A stretch of 33,021 nt of DNA from Bacteroidota bacterium (GTDB taxonomy: Bacteria; Bacteroidota; Bacteroidia; JAADEI01), in contig JALWYU010000109.1 of NCBI GenBank assembly GCA_026992635.1, forward strand, positions 1 through 33,021, written 5' to 3'. The position numbers and the translations under genes are program-made. Below, one piece after another: positions 1 through 8,008 of the stretch (its first letter is position 1; the number at the start of each line of letters is the position of its first letter). Below the pieces are notes generated by a model, which was not told the origin of the DNA, did no database searches, and saw only the letters and a program-made list of their open reading frames with translations.

Positions 1-83
1 GCAGGGCAAGCCGGTCGCACGACTTGCATGTGTTAGGCCCCCCGCTAGCGTTCACCCTGAGCCACCATCAAACTCTCCATGGT
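1..83 (-). rRNA. rrs: 16S ribosomal RNA, 5' end only (cut by window edge)
   Basis: Read on the minus strand, positions 76 downwards give AGAGTTTGAT, then TGGCTCAGGGTGAACGCTAG, then GGCCTAACACATGCAAGTCG. This is the conserved 5' end of bacterial 16S rRNA. By analogy with E. coli numbering the mature 5' end should lie about seven bases upstream, near position 83. The rest of the gene lies left of the window. The two bases at 65-66 read GG on the rRNA strand, where the common bacterial sequence has CA or CC. Confidence 0.93.
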
Positions 84-144
84 ACAAGCCCTTGACCCAA
101 ACCAGTGCCAGCGCATAGCCAGCACACTACCCAGGGCTCGCACC

Positions 145-174
145 CCTCTACAGTGCGCACACACAACCTGTCAA
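145..174 (-). promoter_or_regulatory. Possible promoter of the rRNA operon
   Basis: On the minus strand there is TTGACA at 174-169 and TAGAGG at 150-145, separated by 18 bases. This would start transcription about 55 bases before the 16S 5' end. TTGACA is a perfect -35 hexamer, but the -10 is poor and does not match the Bacteroidota TAnnTTTG form. The gap between rlmN and 16S (84-247) has no other candidate that I can see, and read-through from rlmN is the alternative. Confidence 0.25.
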
Positions 175-247
175 CCACCTGGCAAACCCTCCTAACAAAT
201 CACCCATCCCAAAAGTTCCCCAGCTCCGAAAAAGTGGTGCAAAATTT

Positions 248-1369
248 TTATCGCACGGAATCAGCGGATTCTGTGGAATGCGCGGAAAATTGCTCGGAAG
301 TTTTGTTCGCACTGACATGCATTCGGACCAGCTGCCCACAGGCAGCCTGAATCGCCCGTCCACGGGGACGACGAACAATCACCGGATACGGATACAATTT
401 TTCCAGGCGTCGGGCAAACGCATAAACTTCTGCAGGTTCGGGAACACGATAGGGCAAGCCCAAAACAGCATTCCATGGAATGAGATTCACTTTTGCCGGC
501 ACCTGCATACCCAATTCCACCAGCGCTTCAATGTCTTCTTTGCTCATGTTGACACCGGGGAGCAAAACGTATTCAAAAGTCAGCCATCGTTTGTGCTGTT
601 TTTGATAAGCCTGCAAATGGGGGACCAAGATCTCCAGAGGGTAGATGCGTGCTAAGGGTACGAGTTGCTCGCGCTTTTCCTGGATTGCGCTATGCAGGGA
701 TAGGGCAAGGCGCACGCGGGCTTGCGTGGCTTCTGCCAGCTGGTCAATACGCCGGGGGATCCCCACTGTGGAAACGGTAATGTGTCGGGCGCCGATCCGG
801 AACAGGTGCTTATCCGTCCACAGCTCTATGGCTTTCAGGACTTCCTTAAGGTTGATGAGGGGCTCTCCCATACCCATCAGGACGATTCGGTCAATGCGGA
901 TCTTCTTGATTTGCTGGACCTGAGCAACCTGGTCTACAATTTCCCAGAAGTGGAGGTTGCGGATCAGTCCCATCAGTCCAGTAGCACAAAAGGTACATTT
1001 TATGGGGCATCCTGATTGGGTACTGACACACAGGGTATGGTGTTTTTGGGCTTTGTCGGGAATCAGCACGGTTTCAAACTCTGTGCCATCGGGTGCCTGA
1101 AACACCCACTTTTCGGTATAGTCTGGGGCACGGGCATGCTCTATAGCCTGAAGAGATTGCAGAGTGAATTCTTCGCGAAGGGCTTTTCGCAGGCTTTTGG
1201 GCAGGTCTGTCCACTGTTCTATGGGCTGGTTGGGATGAAGCCAAATCCACCGGAGGATCTGCCGTGCGCGATAAGGTGGCTCACCGTGCTGGATCAGCCA
1301 CTGGAGGAGCTCATCTTTCCAGAGGGCACGAAGGTTCCGCTGGGGTTCGTGGTTACATTCCGCCGTCAT
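248..1369 (-). CDS. rlmN: 23S rRNA (adenine(2503)-C(2))-methyltransferase RlmN
   Basis: Radical SAM enzyme that methylates C2 of A2503 in 23S rRNA and, in the family generally, A37 of some tRNAs. The protein is 373 aa, normal for RlmN. The [4Fe-4S] motif CPIKCTFC supplies Cys121, Cys125 and Cys128. The two methyl-carrying cysteines of the family fit Cys114 (in TLCVSTQSG) and Cys344 (in QAACGQL). The SAM-binding GMGEP motif follows at about residue 166. I chose the start at 1369 because GGGGAG lies a few bases upstream. A longer frame is open to 1531, but that extension looks non-conserved and has no ribosome binding site. The gene ends 165 bases before the 16S gene on the same strand. Confidence 0.95.
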   Translation of the reverse strand: MTAECNHEPQRNLRALWKDELLQWLIQHGEPPYRARQILRWIWLHPNQPIEQWTDLPKSLRKALREEFTLQSLQAIEHARAPDYTEKWVFQAPDGTEFETVLIPDKAQKHHTLCVSTQSGCPIKCTFCATGLMGLIRNLHFWEIVDQVAQVQQIKKIRIDRIVLMGMGEPLINLKEVLKAIELWTDKHLFRIGARHITVSTVGIPRRIDQLAEATQARVRLALSLHSAIQEKREQLVPLARIYPLEILVPHLQAYQKQHKRWLTFEYVLLPGVNMSKEDIEALVELGMQVPAKVNLIPWNAVLGLPYRVPEPAEVYAFARRLEKLYPYPVIVRRPRGRAIQAACGQLVRMHVSANKTSEQFSAHSTESADSVR

Positions 1370-1710
1370 TGTTGCTCCCCGAATCGTCCTGAGTTGTTCC
1401 ATAGAGAAGAAACGTGGATGGGAATGGGAAAGGTTCCGGGAGAGGAAGCCCTGGCGGGGATTCAGAATGAGCCTGACACAGAATGCTTGTTCTGAGCAAG
1501 AAACCTCAATCTGAGAACAGGCAATTAGCACAATCAGCTGTTTTCAAGTTGATTTTGCCATCGCTGTCCCTGTTAAATAGGCGACACAATTGTGAAAAAC
1601 CTGCCCGGAATTCAGGCAAATACTCCCTAAGTTATCCCTGTGAAAGGGGGATAATCTGCGCAGCACGGTGCAGCTCCACTGGTCAGGGCGTACAAGCCAA
1701 AAGCAAGGCA
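1370..1710. other. Divergent intergenic region with two inverted repeats
   Basis: This gene-free gap separates divergent rlmN and the T9SS protein gene. It contains a perfect 10-bp palindrome, CACAATTGTG, at 1585-1594. It also contains a 7-bp inverted repeat, TTATCCC (1632-1638) and GGGATAA (1648-1654), with a 9-base loop. No exact TAnnTTTG box was found on either strand. The inverted repeats could be operators or an RNA hairpin in the leader of the rightward gene; neither role is shown. Confidence 0.4.
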
Positions 1711-4700
1711 ATGCAGTCTCAGGCAGGACAGCACGCAGGCAAGGGCAGGGACAGGGGCAGAGACAGTTGCCAAGTGCTCAGTCCACCTGGTTTGTCCGGT
1801 CTGCTTCTGGGGTTGTTGTGGCTTATCGGGAGCTGGGTCACGTATGGGCGTCTCTCCATGTTTACCAGTCCGGCACTCATTCCTCAACACGGTCAGGTAC
1901 GCCTGACCGATGGACGTCCCGCCTCATTTATCCATTATTATGCAACGTTGCCCGGTGTGCACGTTGCAATCACGGATTGGGGACTTTCGCTGGTGTTTTA
2001 CCGCCCACACGATAAGGACTCATTGCGTTTTCATGCCCAGCGCGTGGATATTCACTTTGTCATCGCAGGTCAGGACAGCGTATTACAGGGATTGCAGCCG
2101 GAATACGTTGGGCAACTTCCTTTTCACTTTAACTTTTACTATCCTCACTGTCGGTTGACACATCTCCCTGGAGTGGATTCAGTGGTTTACCGGCTTGGGC
2201 AAGATGTGGGATTGCACATCCGATATGATGGGAAGCATGCACAGTATCCGCTGAAGATTGACTGGTCGCTGGCACGTGCAGGTATTTTGAAAGCGATGAC
2301 GTATCGGGTGGTGGGTGCCTCCCGGGTTTTTGTGGATCATGCGGGTCGGCTGTGCATTGCTTCGGAGTGGGGAGCTCAGTGGTGTGAAGAAGCACCTATC
2401 CTGCTGGCAGGCAATCAACGGTATCGCGGGGAATGGGTAGTTACGCCGTCCAGTGGTGCTTACCGGTGGGAAGTGCGTATTGGCGTTCCCGATGCCGTAC
2501 TGGCTTCAGACGATTCCGTGTATGTGGATCCGCCTGTCGTGTGGAGTACCTACGTGGGCGGGTCATCCGCTGACGAACCCTGGGGTATTCACAGTAGCGA
2601 GCGATTCGTGTGGGCAACCTTTGTCACGGTCAGCATGGATTTTCCAACGCAACCCTTTGGGGGCGGCTACTATGACAACACAATCAATGGGAATCGCGAT
2701 ATGGTCGTGGGCTTGTTTGAAAAACCCGATTTTGCGCTTCGCTGGATGACTTACTATGGAGGGAGCGCAGAAGATTTTCCGCACGATGTGTATGCATGGG
2801 GTGCGTATGGCTGGGTGACGGGCAGAACCTTTTCTTCTGATTTCCCTTTGCAAAACGCTGGGGGATATTGGGATAACACACTGAATGGGTCTCGCGACGC
2901 CTTTTTTGTTCAGTTTGATACCAATGGCGTCCTGATCTGGGCGACGTATTTTGGCGGTGATGGCGACGAAGCCATTTCCTGGGGCGAGGGTTCCAGTGTA
3001 GATGGATGGAAAGACACAGTGGTTTTTGTTCTGGAGACCACATCCTCTACTGGCTTAACTGTCACAGGTCCAGCCGGCTCGTTCCAGCAGGCAACCTATT
3101 CTGGCGGGCAGGACATTTTCATCGTGGAAATAGATGCGGCAACCCATACAATTTTGTGGAGCACGTATTTGGGCGCACCCACTATGGAAAAATACCCACA
3201 GGTCAGCGTGGATCATCGCTTTATCTGGTTTTTGGTGTGGGCATATGGATCGGGATTACCTTTAGTGGCGTTACCTGGCGCACTTAATCAAAACTATCAG
3301 AATGGACGAGATGGATATCTTGCACGGTTTACACGGAGTGGTCAGATGACGTGGGCGTCTTATTTTGGTTCGGCGGGCAACGAAGCCTGGAACGGAATTC
3401 ACAGTGATGGGAAGCACGTCTATCTGACGGGAACGGCAACAGGAACAAGCACGAACTTCAACGCATTGTTCCCCTGGTGGCAAAACAGTTGTGCAGGTGG
3501 CTGTGTGGATTATGACGGAATTTTTGCCATGCTGGATGCGGGTGCCCGTCCTCAGTGGGGTTTCTTTTACGGGAGCAGTAAGCAGGAGAATTTTCACTAT
3601 GGGTCGGGGTTCTGGTGTGGGCTGGTTGCCGGAGGACATGGTTCAGCAGTTTCGCCATACACGCCAGTTGTTGCAGACACGCAATACTTTCCGGGAGGAT
3701 ATATTCAATCCGCGCCTGGTGGCAACGGCTATAACGCCTATCTGATCTGGATCGCACCCAATAGTCAAGTGCTATGGGGCACTTACTATCGGGCATCTGT
3801 TCCCGCCACGAATGACGTCATGCGCGTGCATGCCGATACGGACTTCTTTTACTATGGAGGGTTTGCCAATCCCAACTCGTTGCCAGTGACGGTTGCTCCA
3901 CTGGGTGGGTATTTGCAAAGTTCGTCGGGGGGTGCGACGGATGGCTGGCTCAGTGCGTTTCCCGTCCCGTTTCGTCCGCTCCAGGTAGATACTGTGTGGG
4001 TGGATACACCCAGTGGATGTACGGATCCATGGGTGGTTCACGTGTCGTATTCGGGTGGCTTTCCAAACGCCACCTTCATTTACTGGAGTACAGGTGTGGT
4101 GTCTACCGATACGGTGGATTCCTTAGTGGTGATGCCTGCCGACACAGAGCAAATTGTGTATTTCATGATTGTGGATACGATGTGTCTGGACACTTTCTTT
4201 TCGGATACGTTACGGATTTTGCCGGGCATTCCAATTGACTCACTGGTTGTCCATCCCAGATGTTATGGGGATTCCTCAGGCGCAATTATGCTGGACATTC
4301 CGCTGGACCAGTATACCATTGTCTGGAATACCGGTGATACGGTAGATACTTTGACGGGTTTGGGACCAGGCACATACATTGCGTACATTGAGGATGACCA
4401 GGGTTGCCAGGACACATTATACTTCCAGTTAGAATGGCAGTCTATGTTGCAGGCGACGGGGAACAGTACGTTCCTGCAGTGTGATCCACCCCAGTATCAG
4501 CTGTCGGTTCAGTACAGTGGGGGTGCAGGTTCGGTGAGCATTACGTGGTCGCATGGCGTGACAGATTCTATGCAGGTTGTGGTGCCACCCGGTGCTTATG
4601 TCGCCTTAGTGGAAGACTCCTTAGGATGCTGGGATACAGTAGTTTACTTTGTGCCACCACCCTCCGCACATACTTTGACGCTTTCACCCGATACTGATAC

Positions 4701-5190
4701 AGTGCTCTGGGGTGAAGGGTTATGGATCACAGTAGATGGAGCATGGGATCAATGGGTGAACTGGTTCTGGTGGGTGAGTAGTCCGCCGTATCCGTCCTCC
4801 TCGCCCTTCCCTTCCTTCTACTATGTACCGGATACCACCACACTGCTGGTTCTCACCGTGGAAGATCAGCTGGGCTGCGTGTACCGGGACTCCGTCTGGA
4901 TTGTCGTGGAATACAAGGAAGCTTTATGGATTCCGGATGCGTTTACGCCCAATGGCGATGGGGTCAACGACCTGTTCCGCCTCCATGGCTTTGGCATTCG
5001 CCAGATCACCTGGCGGATTTACAATCGGTGGGGCGAACTGGTCTTTGAAGGGCACAGCTTATCGGACGCCTGGGACGGAACCTACCGGGGTCAACCCCAG
5101 GAAATGGATGCCTACGTCTTAGTGGTGGATGTGTTGTTCGCCACGTGGCGTCGTGAACGAATCCGGAAGAATATTTTGTTGATTCGGTAG
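1711..5190 (+). CDS. Secreted beta-propeller (SBBP-type) protein with SprB-like repeats and T9SS type B C-terminal domain
   Basis: Large cell-surface or secreted protein, 1159 aa from the chosen ATG. After a hydrophobic export segment (LSGLLLGLLWLIGSW, about residues 28-43) comes a domain like the N-terminal part of other SBBP proteins. Next is a propeller region (about 270-750) with repeated blades such as WSTYVGGSS, WMTYYGGSA and WASYFGSAG. Two SprB-like or PKD-like modules follow (about 840-990), each ending in a GTY/GAY...D.LGC/QGC motif. The last ~85 residues, with DAFTPNGDGVNDLF and YNRWGELVFEG, match the gliding-motility type C-terminal domain, taken as a type B T9SS signal. The function of the cargo is unknown. 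The start is uncertain: the frame is open from 1483, and a GTG at 1774 would give a shorter, more typical signal peptide. Confidence 0.88.
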   Translation: MQSQAGQHAGKGRDRGRDSCQVLSPPGLSGLLLGLLWLIGSWVTYGRLSMFTSPALIPQHGQVRLTDGRPASFIHYYATLPGVHVAITDWGLSLVFYRPHDKDSLRFHAQRVDIHFVIAGQDSVLQGLQPEYVGQLPFHFNFYYPHCRLTHLPGVDSVVYRLGQDVGLHIRYDGKHAQYPLKIDWSLARAGILKAMTYRVVGASRVFVDHAGRLCIASEWGAQWCEEAPILLAGNQRYRGEWVVTPSSGAYRWEVRIGVPDAVLASDDSVYVDPPVVWSTYVGGSSADEPWGIHSSERFVWATFVTVSMDFPTQPFGGGYYDNTINGNRDMVVGLFEKPDFALRWMTYYGGSAEDFPHDVYAWGAYGWVTGRTFSSDFPLQNAGGYWDNTLNGSRDAFFVQFDTNGVLIWATYFGGDGDEAISWGEGSSVDGWKDTVVFVLETTSSTGLTVTGPAGSFQQATYSGGQDIFIVEIDAATHTILWSTYLGAPTMEKYPQVSVDHRFIWFLVWAYGSGLPLVALPGALNQNYQNGRDGYLARFTRSGQMTWASYFGSAGNEAWNGIHSDGKHVYLTGTATGTSTNFNALFPWWQNSCAGGCVDYDGIFAMLDAGARPQWGFFYGSSKQENFHYGSGFWCGLVAGGHGSAVSPYTPVVADTQYFPGGYIQSAPGGNGYNAYLIWIAPNSQVLWGTYYRASVPATNDVMRVHADTDFFYYGGFANPNSLPVTVAPLGGYLQSSSGGATDGWLSAFPVPFRPLQVDTVWVDTPSGCTDPWVVHVSYSGGFPNATFIYWSTGVVSTDTVDSLVVMPADTEQIVYFMIVDTMCLDTFFSDTLRILPGIPIDSLVVHPRCYGDSSGAIMLDIPLDQYTIVWNTGDTVDTLTGLGPGTYIAYIEDDQGCQDTLYFQLEWQSMLQATGNSTFLQCDPPQYQLSVQYSGGAGSVSITWSHGVTDSMQVVVPPGAYVALVEDSLGCWDTVVYFVPPPSAHTLTLSPDTDTVLWGEGLWITVDGAWDQWVNWFWWVSSPPYPSSSPFPSFYYVPDTTTLLVLTVEDQLGCVYRDSVWIVVEYKEALWIPDAFTPNGDGVNDLFRLHGFGIRQITWRIYNRWGELVFEGHSLSDAWDGTYRGQPQEMDAYVLVVDVLFATWRRERIRKNILLIR

Positions 5191-5347
5191 GCAATGGGAT
5201 TCCGTAAACAATCCCCAAACACGAAACAAAAAGCAGCACTCTGTTCAGCGAAGCATGCCCCTAACCCTAACTGCTGTTTCCCGCGAGCAGGTAGTGGGTA
5301 TCCCACGTGCTGACCGGTCAGCCGTACAGTGAGCACGCCTGTCGCCG
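5191..5347. other. Convergent intergenic region with palindromes, possible bidirectional terminator
   Basis: The gap between two converging genes holds a perfect 14-bp palindrome, GCTGACCGGTCAGC, at 5309-5322. Just before it is a short hairpin, GTGGG-TAT-CCCAC (5294-5306). No T-run follows on either strand, so an intrinsic terminator is not proven. The position between convergent genes makes transcription ending the most natural role. Confidence 0.3.
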
Positions 5348-6253
5348 TCAAATCTTAAACCCCTGGCGGCGTGCCCACGCAGAAAATTCCTCTACCAGCT
5401 GTTCAAAGCTTTCTAAGACGAAGAGGCGTTCCTGGAGCTTGTAGACGACGTAGTCCTGTTTGACGATTCGGTCGGGGTCAAAGGGGAGTTTTTCAACCTT
5501 GTCGGAAAGGGCGTGCTGGACTTCCTGGTAGGAGGACAGAATGCCCGCACCAAAGATCCGCAGATCGCCATTTTCTTTGATTAAGCCAAATTCAATGGTG
5601 AACCAGTGGAGGCGCTCAATCTGGATCCGGTACTCTCCTTCGGCTTGCATGGCAACCTTTGCCAAGCGCTGGTAGAATTCCGCATAATCGGGCTGGGTGA
5701 GCATGGGAGTATGCCCAAAGACGTCGTGGAAGATGTCGGGAGCAGGTGTATAGTCCAGTTCGTCTTTTCGGCGGATATAGTCTGTGGAGGGGAAGATCCG
5801 TCGGCTGAGCAAATCAAAGAAGTCGCTCTCGTGCAGGAGCCCGGGAATGCGTGCTACGCGCCATCCGGTGGTTTCTTTCAGGACGCGACTGACGTCGCGC
5901 AGTGCGGGGATTCGGTCCGGCGTTAACCGCAACTTGCGCACGCCCTCAAGGTAAGCAGTGCATGCGCGCCCGGGCAGGAATTGCACCTGCCGGTTGTAGA
6001 GCGTACGCCAGATCTCATGTTCTTCTTCGGAGTAGTCCGGGTAGACGATTTCTTCGTCTATGGGAGGGGGTTCTTCCAGCCGAATGGGAATACACCGCGG
6101 GTCAATATCCTCTTCCTGGGCGGCTTTTTCGTATGCGGACAGCAGTTCCTGGTTCGGGTTGGGCTGTGCATTCGTGGGCTTGGCATTCTTATTTGGGTGG
6201 TTGGTGGTTGGGTTGTTGTCCTTAGCGGTTGTCATGCTTGCTGGATTTGGCAC
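5348..6253 (-). CDS. phhA: Phenylalanine 4-monooxygenase (aromatic amino acid hydroxylase)
   Basis: Iron- and pterin-dependent hydroxylase converting phenylalanine to tyrosine. The protein is 301 aa. The iron site is visible: HDVFGHTPML gives His176 and His181, and WFTIEFGL gives Glu221, with spacing as in bacterial phenylalanine hydroxylases. There is no regulatory ACT domain. The first ~35 residues are Asn/Pro/Thr-rich and look disordered. The start is uncertain: the first codon is GTG at 6253, and an ATG at 6235 is equally possible. A purine-rich GGAGG stretch lies about 30-45 bases upstream, too far for a normal ribosome binding site. The gene is divergent from the transaldolase gene. Tryptophan or tyrosine hydroxylase activity cannot be excluded from sequence alone. 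Confidence 0.92.
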   Translation of the reverse strand: MPNPASMTTAKDNNPTTNHPNKNAKPTNAQPNPNQELLSAYEKAAQEEDIDPRCIPIRLEEPPPIDEEIVYPDYSEEEHEIWRTLYNRQVQFLPGRACTAYLEGVRKLRLTPDRIPALRDVSRVLKETTGWRVARIPGLLHESDFFDLLSRRIFPSTDYIRRKDELDYTPAPDIFHDVFGHTPMLTQPDYAEFYQRLAKVAMQAEGEYRIQIERLHWFTIEFGLIKENGDLRIFGAGILSSYQEVQHALSDKVEKLPFDPDRIVKQDYVVYKLQERLFVLESFEQLVEEFSAWARRQGFKI

Positions 6254-6474
6254 GTGCTTTTTTGTTGGCTGCTCACACCCCTTCCTCCCCTCCTCTAATT
6301 AATAAGGTAGCGCATCGGACGCAAACAAAGCCACCTCCCTCTATTTTGACTAACGAAAATCCACCTGAATTTGTTTTGGGGAACTGAATGTGGGTTTTTC
6401 CGGGTTTAAAGAAGGAAAGTTTCATCCGGATTGAGAAAGCGTTTTCGTCGCCTCCTCAAAAAAACCATTGCGTC

Positions 6475-7167
6475 ATGAAAGTCTTTGTGGACACGGCGAA
6501 CTTAGCGCAAATTGAGGAGCTGGCAAGCCTGGGTATCCTGGACGGCGTAACGACCAACCCTACGCTTTTGGCGAAGGAAGGCGTCGCCGGTAAGCAAGCA
6601 CGAATTCGGCATTACCAGAAGATTTGCGAGCTGGTCAATGGAGATGTAAGTGCGGAGGTGTTGAGCACGACTTACGAGGATATGCTCCGTGAGGCGCAGG
6701 AGCTCGCCAGTATCCATCCGTCTATCGTAGTGAAGATTCCGATGACGGAAGCGGGCTTGCAGGCAATGCGCACACTCAAAAGCCAGAACATTCGGACGAA
6801 CTGTACACTGGTGTTTTCCAGTGGGCAGGCTTTGCTCGCGGCAAAGGCAGGTGCGTATTATGTGTCGCCGTTTATTGGTCGGCTGGACGACCGAACGCAA
6901 TCCGGCATCCAGACTTTGCAGGAAATTGTAGAGATTTACCGGAATTATCAGTTTTCCACACAGGTGCTGGCGGCGTCTATTCGCAGTCCCCTGCATGTCG
7001 TGCAATGTGCGTTGATTGGTGTGGATGCGATTACGGCGCCCTACAAGGTGTTGAAAGAGCTGGTTCGGCATCCACTGACGGATCTGGGCCTGGAAAAGTT
7101 TCTATCGGACTACCGGGCAATTGAAGAAGAAGCAACCTCAGAAGCCAAAACGCAAGTTCCTTCATGA
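6475..7167 (+). CDS. Small transaldolase / fructose-6-phosphate aldolase (TalC/FSA type)
   Basis: Class I aldolase of the short transaldolase group, 230 aa. The N-terminus MKVFVDTANLAQIEEL and the following GVTTNPTLL are hallmark sequences. The Schiff-base lysine is Lys87 in SIVVKIPMT, and YYVSPFIGRLDD follows as in the family. Such enzymes are transaldolases of the pentose phosphate pathway or fructose-6-phosphate aldolases, and sequence alone does not separate them. The start at 6475 is chosen because homology begins there; the frame is open upstream to 6388 with unrelated residues. The stop overlaps the start of the ComA-like gene (ATGA), so the two are probably translationally coupled. 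It seems to be the first gene of a five-gene rightward run. Confidence 0.9.
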   Translation: MKVFVDTANLAQIEELASLGILDGVTTNPTLLAKEGVAGKQARIRHYQKICELVNGDVSAEVLSTTYEDMLREAQELASIHPSIVVKIPMTEAGLQAMRTLKSQNIRTNCTLVFSSGQALLAAKAGAYYVSPFIGRLDDRTQSGIQTLQEIVEIYRNYQFSTQVLAASIRSPLHVVQCALIGVDAITAPYKVLKELVRHPLTDLGLEKFLSDYRAIEEEATSEAKTQVPS

Positions 7168-7970
7168 TGATGAGTAGTATGGCGAAGCCACAATTGAAGG
7201 ATTTACCCGATCGGACGCGGAAGCCCCGCGAGTCAGGCATTACGATGGTGATTGAGCGTGGCTTAGGCGTGCAAGCATTAGAAGATTTGCTTCAGGTTCA
7301 TGGCGAATACATTGACCTGATCAAGCTGGGGTTTGGCACGGCGTATCTGACGCCCGAACCCATTCTGAAAGAAAAGATCCGGTTAATTCAGTCGGCGACA
7401 ATTGAAGTGTTCTTTGGTGGGACGTTGTGGGAAGCGTTTTTTGTCCGTGAACAAATGGATGACTATTTGCGGTGGATAGATCGGCTTGGTCTACAGACGG
7501 TGGAGATCTCCGATGGAAGTATTGCGCTTGCACATGAAGAAAAATGCCGGTGGATAGAACGGTTCGCCCGTTCGTATCGCGTACTTTCGGAGGTGGGATA
7601 TAAGGATCAGCGATCGCTTCCGACCAGTGCGGAGTGGGTGGAACGGATTCAGGCGGAGTTACAGGCGGGAGCCTGGAAAGTAGTATGCGAAGCACGTGAG
7701 AGCGGGACAACAGGGATTTTCACGCGGGAAGGGACACCACGCTCAGACGTGGTGGAGGCAATCGTCCAGGCATGTCCTGTGGAATCGGTAATTTGGGAAG
7801 CACCCCAAAAACACCAGCAGGTGTGGTTTCTCCGGCGGTTAGGACCCAACGTGAACCTGGGGAATATTCCTTTAGCGGACGTATTAAGCGTGGAGGCATT
7901 GCGCCAGGGGTTGCGTGGCGATACATTCTTTGCGTTTTTTACGCCGGCACGTCAAGAATGGATGCCCTGA
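7164..7970 (+). CDS. Phosphosulfolactate synthase family protein (ComA-like)
   Basis: ComA adds sulfite to phosphoenolpyruvate to give (2R)-phospho-3-sulfolactate, the first step of one coenzyme M route. The 268-aa protein matches the family along its length: GITMVIERGLG, IKLGFGTAYL, VEISDGSI, LSEVGYKD, CEARESG, EAPQKHQQVWFLRRLG, VNLGNI and the C-terminal GLRGDTF. Family members outside methanogens occur in bacteria and plants and may do other things. Coenzyme M is not expected in Bacteroidota, so a role in sulfolactate, cysteate or sulfonolipid synthesis is an inference. Translation could begin at 7164 or at the ATG at 7179. The start overlaps the transaldolase stop by four bases, and a glycosyltransferase gene follows after 38 bases. 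Confidence 0.88.
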   Translation: MMMSSMAKPQLKDLPDRTRKPRESGITMVIERGLGVQALEDLLQVHGEYIDLIKLGFGTAYLTPEPILKEKIRLIQSATIEVFFGGTLWEAFFVREQMDDYLRWIDRLGLQTVEISDGSIALAHEEKCRWIERFARSYRVLSEVGYKDQRSLPTSAEWVERIQAELQAGAWKVVCEARESGTTGIFTREGTPRSDVVEAIVQACPVESVIWEAPQKHQQVWFLRRLGPNVNLGNIPLADVLSVEALRQGLRGDTFFAFFTPARQEWMP

Positions 7971-8008
7971 TGCAACAGCTCAGGTGGATCAGTGCGCACT
8001 GCTGACGT

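Noticed and set aside
248-1531. Longer rlmN starting at 1531 or 1402
   Set aside because: The extra N-terminal residues look unconserved and neither start has a ribosome binding site, while the ATG at 1369 follows GGGGAG.
7164-7970. Coenzyme M synthesis as the role of the ComA-like protein
   Set aside because: Other coenzyme M genes are absent from the window and the cofactor is not expected in this phylum, so only the family-level call is kept.
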